Shown here: positions 22,110 through 29,364 of the stretch, in pieces
Layout: the number at the start of each line of letters is the position of its first letter
Position numbering within the stretch: position 1 is the first letter of the stretch
Origin: a candidate division WWE3 bacterium GW2011_GWC2_41_23
Lineage (GTDB): Bacteria; Patescibacteriota; WWE3; UBA101185; UBA10185
Direction: 5' to 3'
Assembly: GCA_000996895.1 (NCBI GenBank)
Contig: LCBB01000010.1
Span: 1 to 40,033 of the forward strand
Length of the DNA stretch: 40,033 nucleotides
Program-made: the position numbers and the translations under genes
Notes under the pieces: model-generated
What the model was told of the DNA's origin: nothing
Database searches by the model: none
What the model saw: the letters and a program-made list of their open reading frames with translations, nothing else

Positions 22110-23288
22110 CTCCACATAATCTGCCGATACCCAACCTTCCGAGGTATCAGAGACTTTTATCTTTACCCACCCCGTTTGTTCTTCGAGTACCTGGTATGTT
22201 CCGCCGGTGTCGACGCGTGTTATTTCCAAACCGTTCAGGTTAGGTTCGCTTCTTACCCTAAGCCACCCTGTAGGAGTTGCCGTTATCTTTGCCTGTTTGC
22301 CTACGGTTACGGTTCCTAAGAGAGTTTCAAGGGTCTGTTTGGCCTCTTTTGATAGTCCCTGACCGTCAATTGTTCTTCCAAGATAACCGATTTTGCTTTC
22401 TGCTTTTACAGATGCCAGTTCTTCTTTAGAAGTGATGGGCGCCCCCTCAGCATTGAATAGGTCTCCTTTGTACGAAAGGAATACCTCAAAGAACGGTTCT
22501 TTATTTTCTCCGGTTCCCTCGACGTTGAGACCTCTGGATTTATTCCAGTAAACCGCTGCTTTCGCCCATTCCTGTGGATTTGTTGTGACGACATTGTTAT
22601 CTGAAGACAGGTCGTATAAATTTTTTGAGCCTTCAAAAGAGGAAATTTTCTGAGGGACCGGAACGGGGAAGAGTTTAAAAGTCGCGTTCAAGGTGTACCC
22701 TTTACTTACCGTGATTCTTGAGGTTTGAATTGCGAAACCCGCAATTGCTACTTTTAAATCGTAGTCTCCGTTACTTATATTATTTGATAGAAACGGGGTT
22801 GTTCCGACCTCGGAGTTATCTATGTAGACTTTAGCCCCCGACGGTTCGCTAATTATTCTAAGGACGTTACCCGAGGTATCTTTTTCAAACCAAAATTCCT
22901 TGCCCGAGCTAAATGTATCTGAAATTCCTAAGTCCCTTTCGATGCCGACGTAGTGTGTAGTTTGCTGTTCGCTAGGAAGAAAATTCAGAGAAGTTTGGTA
23001 CTGTCTGTCTCCGTTCTTTATTGTAATTTTGTTACTTCCGGAGGCTATTTTGTCGGAGGTATATGGGGTCTTACTCACAAATTTATCGTTTATGTAAACT
23101 TCAGCGGATTCTCCTGCAACCTCGACTTTTATGCCTGATTTTGACTTTAGTTTATCGGCGTTTCTAATGATATAACCGCCAAAATAGACTATAAGCCCCA
23201 CACCTATGATACCGATTATATAGATGACTGCGTTGGGTAGTGATTTTTCCTTGTTAGCAATAGTAGATATTGACATGGAACAATACAT
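22098..23288 (-). CDS. PEGA-domain surface protein with a C-terminal SH3b domain
   Basis: This protein of up to 396 aa has one N-terminal membrane helix (about 20-42). Two PEGA-type units follow: a degenerate one (GESAEVYINDKFVSKTPYTS) and a canonical one (SEPSGAKVYIDNSEVGTTPF). The C-terminal bacterial SH3 domain reads WLRVRSEPNLNGLEI...WVKIKV...GWVSADYV. Both domain types bind cell-envelope polymers or peptides, so the protein is probably surface-exposed and envelope-associated. Met5 (23276) may be the true start, since a weak extended -10 lies 12 nt before it while it abuts the upstream Met codon. Confidence 0.85.
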   Translation of the reverse strand: MYCSMSISTIANKEKSLPNAVIYIIGIIGVGLIVYFGGYIIRNADKLKSKSGIKVEVAGESAEVYINDKFVSKTPYTSDKIASGSNKITIKNGDRQYQTSLNFLPSEQQTTHYVGIERDLGISDTFSSGKEFWFEKDTSGNVLRIISEPSGAKVYIDNSEVGTTPFLSNNISNGDYDLKVAIAGFAIQTSRITVSKGYTLNATFKLFPVPVPQKISSFEGSKNLYDLSSDNNVVTTNPQEWAKAAVYWNKSRGLNVEGTGENKEPFFEVFLSYKGDLFNAEGAPITSKEELASVKAESKIGYLGRTIDGQGLSKEAKQTLETLLGTVTVGKQAKITATPTGWLRVRSEPNLNGLEITRVDTGGTYQVLEEQTGWVKIKVSDTSEGWVSADYVELVE

Positions 23289-23298
23289 AAATTATCAC
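23270..23298 (+). promoter_or_regulatory. Candidate promoter for the tRNA-Cys remnant and alaS
   Basis: TTGACA (23270-23275), 17-bp spacer, TATCAC (23293-23298). It overlaps the start of the divergent PEGA gene. A second candidate lies just downstream. Confidence 0.45.
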
Positions 23299-23303
23299 GG
23301 CAA

Positions 23304-23312
23304 TGGTAAAAT
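23304..23312 (+). promoter_or_regulatory. Extended -10 box before the tRNA-Cys remnant
   Basis: TGGTAAAAT (TGn plus TAAAAT), with initiation predicted close to 23320, immediately before the tRNA-like sequence at 23321. The alaS message would therefore carry the tRNA-like element as its leader. Confidence 0.5.
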
Positions 23313-23320
23313 GGCAACAT

Positions 23321-23377
23321 GGCCTGGTAGCCAAGCGAAACCCTCATACGCGGGTTCGATCCCCGCCCAGGCCTCCA
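23321..23377 (+). pseudogene. Truncated tRNA-Cys, lacking D-arm 3' side and anticodon 5' half
   Basis: The 57 nt contain a perfect acceptor stem GGCCTGG/CCAGGCC, discriminator T, encoded CCA, a perfect T-arm GCGGG-TTCGATC-CCCGC, and the start of a D-arm typical of tRNA-Cys (TAGCCAAGCG). Compared with an ordinary 74-nt tRNA-Cys, 17 nt are missing, from the D-loop to about anticodon position 35. The sequence resumes with AAA (positions 36-38) and the 3' anticodon strand CCCTC. No anticodon remains, so it cannot decode. It lies 4 nt before alaS and has its own promoter signals. Confidence 0.75.
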
Positions 23378-23381
23378 AATT

Positions 23382-25220
23382 ATGACGTCGCAGGAAATAC
23401 TACAAAAATACATTAACTTTTATATCGAGCGGGGACACAAGCAAATCCCCAACGTCTCACTTATACCCGAAGGAGACTCCACGTTACTTTTTGTAAACTC
23501 AGGTATGTTCCCTTTAGTACCTTATCTTTCGGGAGAACAGCACCCGCTTGGTAAAAGATTGGTAAATGTTCAAAGGTCCCTGCGTTTTGAAGATATAGAA
23601 GAGGTGGGTACTACAATCAGGCACACGATAGCTTTTCACATGATAGGCAACTGGTCGTTGGGAGACTATTTCAAAAAAGAACAATTGCCTTGGGCGTACG
23701 AATTTTTTATCGAAGTTTTAGGACTGGCTCCGGAAAAACTTTTCGCAACCGTTTTTGAGGGAGACGCCAATGCCCCGCGTGACGACGAATCTATCGCCAT
23801 ACTAAAAGAAGTTTTCAAAAAATACGGCGTTGAGGCAAAGGAAGGTGAAAGAATCTTTTTATGCGGTAAAAAGGACAATTGGTGGCAGAGAGGTGATGCC
23901 GTGGGCGAACTTGGAGGTCCTGACAGCGAAGTTTTTTATTATCTCGGTTCAGGAACCGGTGTGGGAAAATCTCCGGCTGAAAATCCTGACGAATTTTTAG
24001 AAATCGGAAACTCGGTTTTCATGCAATACAAAAAGACGGAAAAAGGCTGGAAACCCCTTTCGCAAAAGAACGTGGATTTCGGCGGAGGATTGGAAAGGCT
24101 GGCAGTAGTTTCTCAAAATAAACATGACATCTTTGAAACAGACAATTTTTGGCCGATTGTAGAAAAAATAGAAGAGCTGTCCGGAAAGCCTTATTCTTCC
24201 GACGACAGAACCAGAAGAGCTATGAGAATAGTTGTTGACCACATGAGAGCCGCGTGTTTACTTGGGATAGACGGCGTGCAACCGGAAAATAAAGACCAGG
24301 GATACGTTTTGAGAAGATTACTGAGAAGAATGGTGAGGTCGGGAAAGATTCTGGGAATTGAAAAAGATCTAACTTCCGCACTCGTGGACCCTGTTATTAC
24401 CGCGCTAGGATGGCTTTACCCCCAACTATCCGAGAAAAAAGAACAACTTAAAAAGATATTCACGGACGAGGAAGAGAAGTTCAGAAAGACTTTAACTAAA
24501 GGTTTCGTTATTTTAGAAAAAGCTTTACTTAAAATTGACAAGGAAGATATAGAGAAAAAGACTTTAAGGGAATGGGCACAGATGTCTTTTGATCTGTTCC
24601 AGTCAGTTGGTTACCCCGAAGAAATTTTTGTCGACGACCTTGAAGATAAAGGGATACATCTGGACCACAAGGATTTTCACAAAGAGTTTTTAGCCGTGTT
24701 TGACCTTCACCAGCAAAAATCACGTGCGGGAGCGGAAAATAAGTTTAAGGGCGGTCTGGCTGACCACAGCGACACCGTCATCAAATACCACACCACCACC
24801 CACTTATTACAGGCGGCTTTGAGGAAAGTATTGGGAGACCATGTGGGGCAGTTGGGCAGTAATCTAACCGCCGAGAGATTGAGGTTCGATTTTTCTCATC
24901 ACGGGAAAAAGATGACGGACGAGGAAGTGGCTGAGGTCCAGTCCATAGTAAACTCGAGAATCAAACAAGCGCTGCCGGTGGGTTTTGTTGTAATGCCGAG
25001 GGAAGTGGCTGAAAAGTCAGGTGCCCTTTTTATGAAGAATGAAACATATCCGGAAGAAGTAAAAGTTTACTATGTGGGAAATGACTTTTCCAATGCCTTT
25101 AGCAAAGAGTTCTGCGGGGGTCCTCATATAGCCAACACTGGCGAACTGGGGGAATTTGAAATATACAAACAGGAAAGTATCGGAGAAGGCAAACTTCGTG
25201 TCTACGCCCATTTGAAATGA
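23382..25220 (+). CDS. alaS: Alanyl-tRNA synthetase lacking the C-Ala domain
   Basis: AlaRS charges tRNA-Ala and edits mischarged Ser and Gly. The catalytic class II core is present (VNVQRSLRFEDIEEVG and FGGGLERLAV), followed by the helical tRNA-recognition domain. The editing domain has HTTTH (about 470) and CGGPH (about 578-582), together forming the zinc site. The protein ends there at 612 aa. Typical bacterial AlaRS is about 875 aa and continues into an oligomerisation and C-Ala domain, which is absent here. The stop is clean and followed by the groES promoter, so this is a natural short form. The start ATG is 4 nt after the tRNA-like CCA. Confidence 0.95.
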   Translation: MTSQEILQKYINFYIERGHKQIPNVSLIPEGDSTLLFVNSGMFPLVPYLSGEQHPLGKRLVNVQRSLRFEDIEEVGTTIRHTIAFHMIGNWSLGDYFKKEQLPWAYEFFIEVLGLAPEKLFATVFEGDANAPRDDESIAILKEVFKKYGVEAKEGERIFLCGKKDNWWQRGDAVGELGGPDSEVFYYLGSGTGVGKSPAENPDEFLEIGNSVFMQYKKTEKGWKPLSQKNVDFGGGLERLAVVSQNKHDIFETDNFWPIVEKIEELSGKPYSSDDRTRRAMRIVVDHMRAACLLGIDGVQPENKDQGYVLRRLLRRMVRSGKILGIEKDLTSALVDPVITALGWLYPQLSEKKEQLKKIFTDEEEKFRKTLTKGFVILEKALLKIDKEDIEKKTLREWAQMSFDLFQSVGYPEEIFVDDLEDKGIHLDHKDFHKEFLAVFDLHQQKSRAGAENKFKGGLADHSDTVIKYHTTTHLLQAALRKVLGDHVGQLGSNLTAERLRFDFSHHGKKMTDEEVAEVQSIVNSRIKQALPVGFVVMPREVAEKSGALFMKNETYPEEVKVYYVGNDFSNAFSKEFCGGPHIANTGELGEFEIYKQESIGEGKLRVYAHLK

Positions 25221-25224
25221 ACAT

Positions 25225-25254
25225 TTGACACTCTCCAGCTTTGAGTGCTATAAA
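25225..25254 (+). promoter_or_regulatory. CIRCE operator overlapping the groESL promoter
   Basis: TTGACACTC-N9-GAGTGCTAT (25225-25251) matches the CIRCE inverted repeat TTAGCACTC-N9-GAGTGCTAA in 7 of 9 and 8 of 9 positions, with the exact 9-nt spacer. The same bases contain a -35 TTGACA (25225-25230), an 18-bp spacer and a -10 TATAAA (25249-25254). HrcA binding here would block transcription. hrcA is not in this window. Confidence 0.85.
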
Positions 25255-25318
25255 TTGATACGTTATAGAACGCGCCTTGTAGATTATAGTAGTAATTTTT
25301 CTTGTAACGGAGGACTGT

Positions 25319-25621
25319 ATGGCTTCAGCAACTAAAATAAAACCGCTTTTTGATTACTTGTTAGTAGAGCCTATGCAAAAGGACACCACACTACCGTCGG
25401 GGATTGTTATACCTGATACGGCAAAAGAAAAACCCCTGGAAGGAAAGGTTGTAGCAGTAGGTTCAGGAAAAAGAGACGACTCCGGGAACAGAATTCCCAT
25501 GGAAATTAAAGCCGGGGACGTTGTTATGTTTAAAAAATGGGGCGGAACTGATATTAAATTGGACGGAAAAGACATGCTTCTCATTAAAGAGGAAGACATC
25601 TTAGCTATAGTTGAAGGTTAA
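25319..25621 (+). CDS. groS: Co-chaperonin GroES
   Basis: This 100-aa protein caps GroEL in the folding cycle. Typical GroES features are [13 protein letters not shown] at the N-terminus, the mobile loop region [17 protein letters not shown] and the C-terminal [18 protein letters not shown] Shine-Dalgarno (CGGAGG) precedes the ATG, and the 5' leader is about 55 nt. This contrasts with the leaderless genes nearby. It is followed by groEL with a 13-nt gap. Confidence 0.97.
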   Translation: MASATKIKPLFDYLLVEPMQKDTTLPSGIVIPDTAKEKPLEGKVVAVGSGKRDDSGNRIPMEIKAGDVVMFKKWGGTDIKLDGKDMLLIKEEDILAIVEG

Positions 25622-25634
25622 AAGGAGGAAATAT

Positions 25635-27275
25635 ATGGCAATAAAAAACATAATTTACGGAGATGCGGCGAGGATGAAACTTAAGGCAGGTGTCGACAAG
25701 CTTGCGAAGGCTGTTGCAACGACGCTCGGGCCTAAAGGGGGCAACGTTGCCTTAGATAAAAGTTGGGGGACACCAGCAGTTGTACACGACGGTGTTACGG
25801 TAGCAAAAGAAATTGAGCTGGAAGACAAGTTTGAAAATATGGGAGCCCAGATTGTAAAAGAAGCAGCTTCCAAGACTAACGATGTGGCAGGAGACGGAAC
25901 CACAACGGCGACCGTTCTTGCGCAGGCAATAGTGGACGCGGGATTTAAGAATATCTCAGCCGGAGCAAACGCAATGATGATAAAACGCGGACTTGAAAAA
26001 GCCACGGATGCCGTTGTTGAAGAAATCAAACACATGTCCAAGAAAATTTCCAGCAAAGAAGAAAGAGTTCAGGTCGCTACCATTTCCGCGCAAAGTGAAG
26101 AAATCGGAAAAATAATCGCCGACGCCATGGAAAAAGTCGGGGAGCAGGGTGTTATTACCGTAGACGAATCAAAAGGTTTTGACATCGAGCTAGAGTACAA
26201 AGAGGGAATGCAGTTTGATAAAGGCTATTCCTCACCTTACTTTGTTACCAATCCGGACAAGATGGAATCGGTTGTTGAAGAGCCCTACATTTTAGTCACG
26301 GATTCCAAGATTTCAGGTATGCAGGATCTTCTTCCGATGCTGGAGAGTTTTGTTAAAGTCTCGAAGAATTTGGTTATTATAGCCGAGGATGTCGAGGGAG
26401 AGGCCCTGGCAACTTTGGTTGTGAACAAATTAAGAGGTGTTTTAAACGTATTGGCAGTCAAAGCCCCCGGTTTCGGTGATAGAAGAAAAGCTATGATGGA
26501 AGATATCGCAATATTGACCGGCGCCAGCTTTGTAAGCCAGGAAACAGGAAGAAAACTTGATTCGGTAACAATAGATGATCTTGGAAGAGCCGACAGAATA
26601 ATTGCCGACAAGGACAACACCACTATAGTTGGGGGAAAAGGCGACTCAAAAGAACTTCAGGAAAGAATAAAACAGATAAGAACACAAATTGATCAGGGAA
26701 CTTCCGATTACGATAAAGACAAGATGAAAGAAAGACTCGCAAAGTTAAGCGGTGGGGTTGCTGTAATAAAAGTTGGAGCAGCTACCGAGGCTGAGTTGAA
26801 AGAACTAAAGTTAAGAGTCGAAGACGCAGTTAATGCTACAAAGGCAGCTGTCGAAGAAGGAATTGTACCCGGCGGCGGAATTACTTTCCTCAATGTCAGA
26901 AAAGCTATCGACAAGCTGGAACTTGTCGGCGACGAAAACACCGGAGCCAGAATTTTACACGAGAGCTTAGAAAAACCCGCACGTCTGCTAATAAGAAACA
27001 CGGGAGCTGATGATGGAAAAATATTAGCCGAAATTGAAAGAAGAATGCTCGAAGAGAAGAATACAAATGTCGGATACAACGTAGTAAAAATGTCATTTGT
27101 AGATATGGTTTTGGACGGCATTATAGATCCGGCAAAAGTTGCAAGAAGTGCTCTGCAGAACGCTGTGTCTGCCGCAACTATGATACTTACAACGGAATGT
27201 CTGGTTGCTGAAGCACCTAAAAAGGACGAACCAAAGCCCGGTAATCCCGGAATGGGCATGGAAGACATGATGTAA
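25635..27275 (+). CDS. groL: Chaperonin GroEL
   Basis: This is the ATP-driven chaperonin. I start at ATG 25635, right after AAGGAGG, because [16 protein letters not shown] is the canonical N-terminus; the ORF track adds eight spurious residues. It has 546 aa. The ATP-binding [14 protein letters not shown], the hinge and apical segments ([16 protein letters not shown]), [10 protein letters not shown] and the Met-rich C-terminal tail ([12 protein letters not shown]) are all present. It is co-transcribed with groES and followed by a terminator. Confidence 0.97.
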   Translation: MAIKNIIYGDAARMKLKAGVDKLAKAVATTLGPKGGNVALDKSWGTPAVVHDGVTVAKEIELEDKFENMGAQIVKEAASKTNDVAGDGTTTATVLAQAIVDAGFKNISAGANAMMIKRGLEKATDAVVEEIKHMSKKISSKEERVQVATISAQSEEIGKIIADAMEKVGEQGVITVDESKGFDIELEYKEGMQFDKGYSSPYFVTNPDKMESVVEEPYILVTDSKISGMQDLLPMLESFVKVSKNLVIIAEDVEGEALATLVVNKLRGVLNVLAVKAPGFGDRRKAMMEDIAILTGASFVSQETGRKLDSVTIDDLGRADRIIADKDNTTIVGGKGDSKELQERIKQIRTQIDQGTSDYDKDKMKERLAKLSGGVAVIKVGAATEAELKELKLRVEDAVNATKAAVEEGIVPGGGITFLNVRKAIDKLELVGDENTGARILHESLEKPARLLIRNTGADDGKILAEIERRMLEEKNTNVGYNVVKMSFVDMVLDGIIDPAKVARSALQNAVSAATMILTTECLVAEAPKKDEPKPGNPGMGMEDMM

Positions 27276-27304
27276 GTTCCTGTTATTTTAGAGGAGATCA
27301 AACT

Positions 27305-27330
27305 GAGGGCGCCGTTAGGCGCCCTCTTTC
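27305..27330 (+). terminator. Intrinsic terminator after groEL
   Basis: GAGGGCGCC-gtta-GGCGCCCTC is a perfect 9-bp stem with a tetraloop, followed by TTTC. It sits between convergent genes and could act on both, but the T-run is short. Confidence 0.75.
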
Positions 27331-27331
27331 G

Positions 27332-28204
27332 TTATCCCGATATTTTTAGTTTCTTAAGAGCTGCTTTATAGGCTTCCACAATTCTGGGGGAGTTGTCATT
27401 TTTCTTGAAGTGTATTATGTGGGATTTCAATACTTCCGTTGTAACTTTTTTCTTCATGTAAACCATCTGAGACTTTTTCGCGATTTTTTCCAGTGCGTTA
27501 AGAAGTATTCCGCTACTTCTGCGTTTTATTTTTGTCGGATAGTTAATTTTGAAGTTAGGGAAGTATTCTGACACCCAGTTATTGTCTTTCATAAACTGCA
27601 GATAGGTGTCGGATTTGTCCACAACCGGATGCATCATAACTATGTCCGATGCGACGAATATATTTCTCTTATCTTTATCCCAGGCCATTTTTGTTTCATC
27701 TAAAAAGAGGTTTGTACAAAAGCTTCCGGGCTGTCCGTCATATTCCGGGTGTTTTTTTAATATTTTTAGAATTGTTGCCACAAATCCGCGTGTCAGCCAG
27801 ACGCGGTTTTTTCCGGTAATAATCATTATATCTATGTCCGAGTCTTTTTCAGGATTATAAGCAGCCAAGGATCCCGTAACAGCTATCATTTTTATCCAGG
27901 GTATCCCCCCGAGAAATTTGATCAGCTCGGAATTTTCTTTCAAAATTCTATTGGCGTGTTTGTATTTCCAGAGCCAGTTTGTATATTTTTCCCTGTTGAT
28001 TTCATATTTTCCATAACGTCTTCTGGCCCAACCTTCTTTTATTAAACAGTTGAGGGATTCTTTAAGTTTTTTTCCATCCACGGGTTTGTTGGAGATAAGG
28101 AAAGTCGAAAGTTGGTAAAAACTCACAGGATACTCAAATATTGACCGGTAGGCAAGGGTGCGTTTTACTGCTTTTGCCGTTTCCTTTCCGCTGCTTTTTC
28201 TCAT
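27332..28204 (-). CDS. Nucleotidyltransferase-domain protein
   Basis: This 290-aa protein contains the minimal polymerase-beta-type nucleotidyltransferase signature VTGSLAAYNPEKDSDIDIMIIT at about residues 105-127 (GS...DxD). A winged-helix-like N-terminal part (LIKEGWARRRYGKYEINREKY) precedes it and a basic C-terminus follows. Such proteins may modify RNA, protein or small molecules. The target cannot be read. It follows the RNase H gene with no meaningful gap (TAAA-ATG). It is the last gene of the minus-strand trio and ends next to the groEL terminator. Confidence 0.75.
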   Translation of the reverse strand: MRKSSGKETAKAVKRTLAYRSIFEYPVSFYQLSTFLISNKPVDGKKLKESLNCLIKEGWARRRYGKYEINREKYTNWLWKYKHANRILKENSELIKFLGGIPWIKMIAVTGSLAAYNPEKDSDIDIMIITGKNRVWLTRGFVATILKILKKHPEYDGQPGSFCTNLFLDETKMAWDKDKRNIFVASDIVMMHPVVDKSDTYLQFMKDNNWVSEYFPNFKINYPTKIKRRSSGILLNALEKIAKKSQMVYMKKKVTTEVLKSHIIHFKKNDNSPRIVEAYKAALKKLKISG

Positions 28205-28205
28205 T

Positions 28206-28625
28206 TTAATGACCTTTGGGGGAGTCCTGGTAAGCGTCTAAGGCTTTATTGACCAGAAAATCGGCATCGTGGTTTCTTTCCCTTAAGACGTGACTAAACT
28301 CTATTTTTTTAAATTTTAGGGCTAATTCCCCCGCTGTTTGGTGTAAAACCTTAAGGTCGGCGTTTTTTACTTTATATTCTCCCTTCATTTGTTTTACGAT
28401 TAGCTCAGAGTCCAAACGGCACTCAAGATGGGAGATATTTCTTTCCAGCGCCGCTTTTAAGCCTTCGATTAAGGCTGTGTATTCCGCTTGATTGTTAGTA
28501 GTTTTTCCGATGTACGTTCCCATTTCAAATATTTTTTCCTTCTTTTCGTTTCGTATCACAATGCCTATTCCTGACGGTCCCGGGTTGCCGCGAGCACCTC
28601 CGTCGGTGTTCATAAAATACTTCAT
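28206..28625 (-). CDS. Ribonuclease HI-like protein
   Basis: This 139-aa protein hydrolyses the RNA strand of RNA/DNA hybrids. The catalytic acidic residues are visible: Asp in NTDGGARGNPG, Glu in NNQAEYTALIEGL, Asp in CRLDSELIVKQM and the late Asp in RNHDADFLVNKALD. The sequence most resembles the archaeal-type and Gram-positive short RNase HI. It overlaps the Wzz-like gene by 4 nt and is 1 nt before the nucleotidyltransferase gene. Confidence 0.92.
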   Translation of the reverse strand: MKYFMNTDGGARGNPGPSGIGIVIRNEKKEKIFEMGTYIGKTTNNQAEYTALIEGLKAALERNISHLECRLDSELIVKQMKGEYKVKNADLKVLHQTAGELALKFKKIEFSHVLRERNHDADFLVNKALDAYQDSPKGH

Positions 28626-29227
28626 TTTAGATACTCCTTAAAGGTTATTTTAAGCATAGATACGGCAAGTCCGAATAATAGTCCTCCGAGAATGAAATAG
28701 GGAAGAGGGCGTTGTTCCTGTCTGACCACGGGGTTATCGGATAGAGATGATACGGATATGTTTTCGTCTGAGCCCGCGCTTACTTTATCACTGGAATCAA
28801 GGAATTTTGTAGAAATTGCCGTAAAGGTAGTTACCGATTTATCGTAGTTGTAGTCGGCAACCGTCAAAGTGATTACTTGTGGTCCGTTTTTAGAAACTCT
28901 GTAGCTTCTGGAAAGCTTCCGCAAGTTAGTGTCCGTTACGGGAATTTCTAATTCTCCCAAAACAGACCTTTTTAAATCCTGACTTTCGAGAAGGGCAACT
29001 GCTGTATTTGTATACGATTGAGCTGTCTGCTGTGCGTAGTAACCTTCATATGTAAAAAACTCTGAACTTGGTTTGTCTGCCGTTCGGCCGACAAAATAGG
29101 AGGCTTCGGCTTTAAATTTACCGGGAATAAATGAGGCAGCTAAGCCTAAAAGGCCGCCACAAAGGGTAAATATGACAATCTCCGAACGCTTCTTTTTTAA
29201 TATTTTAAGTATTTCTTTCAATTCCAT
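28622..29227 (-). CDS. Wzz-type chain-length or polysaccharide co-polymerase-like protein
   Basis: This 201-aa protein has the Wzz topology: an N-terminal membrane helix (about 18-36), an extracytoplasmic domain and a C-terminal helix (about 175-195). The N-terminal LKEILKILKKKRSEIVIFTL and the FKAEASYFVG segment fit the Wzz domain. Proline-rich EQRPLPYFI just before the second helix is also typical. It probably regulates glycopolymer length together with the O-antigen-ligase-like enzyme. It has its own -10 region in a duplicated block upstream. Confidence 0.75.
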   Translation of the reverse strand: MELKEILKILKKKRSEIVIFTLCGGLLGLAASFIPGKFKAEASYFVGRTADKPSSEFFTYEGYYAQQTAQSYTNTAVALLESQDLKRSVLGELEIPVTDTNLRKLSRSYRVSKNGPQVITLTVADYNYDKSVTTFTAISTKFLDSSDKVSAGSDENISVSSLSDNPVVRQEQRPLPYFILGGLLFGLAVSMLKITFKEYLK

Positions 29228-29240
29228 AAGTGCTTTCTGA

Positions 29241-29271
29241 ATTAGAGCAGCAAATTCATGTCTGAATTATA
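29241..29271 (-). promoter_or_regulatory. Duplicated promoter block upstream of the wzz-like gene
   Basis: On the minus strand, GTTGCTATAATTCAGA and GCTGCTCTAATTCAGA occur as a tandem direct repeat 25 nt apart. The first contains a consensus -10 TATAAT (29271-29266), the second a weaker TCTAAT that lies 13 nt before the ATG at 29227. Either or both may be used. Confidence 0.4.
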
Positions 29272-29323
29272 GCAACAATTTGCTAATTTAGATTAACAAA
29301 TCATTGTGTCGTCCGCCTGCTTT

Positions 29324-29341
29324 TGGTTATACTTATAACCA
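29324..29341. promoter_or_regulatory. Perfect palindrome overlapping the promoter of the SDR-DUF4012 gene
   Basis: TGGTTATA-ct-TATAACCA is an 18-bp perfect inverted repeat 23 bp before the ATG at 29365. It covers a candidate -10 TATACT (29328-29333), with a weak -35 TTGTGT 18 bp upstream. This geometry fits a repressor operator (inference). Confidence 0.5.
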
Positions 29342-29364
29342 GAATTTGTTAAGAAACTGCCCTA

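Noticed and set aside
26708-27301. 197-aa minus-strand ORF opposite groEL
   Set aside because: Ser/Phe-rich antisense shadow of a highly conserved gene, with no motifs.
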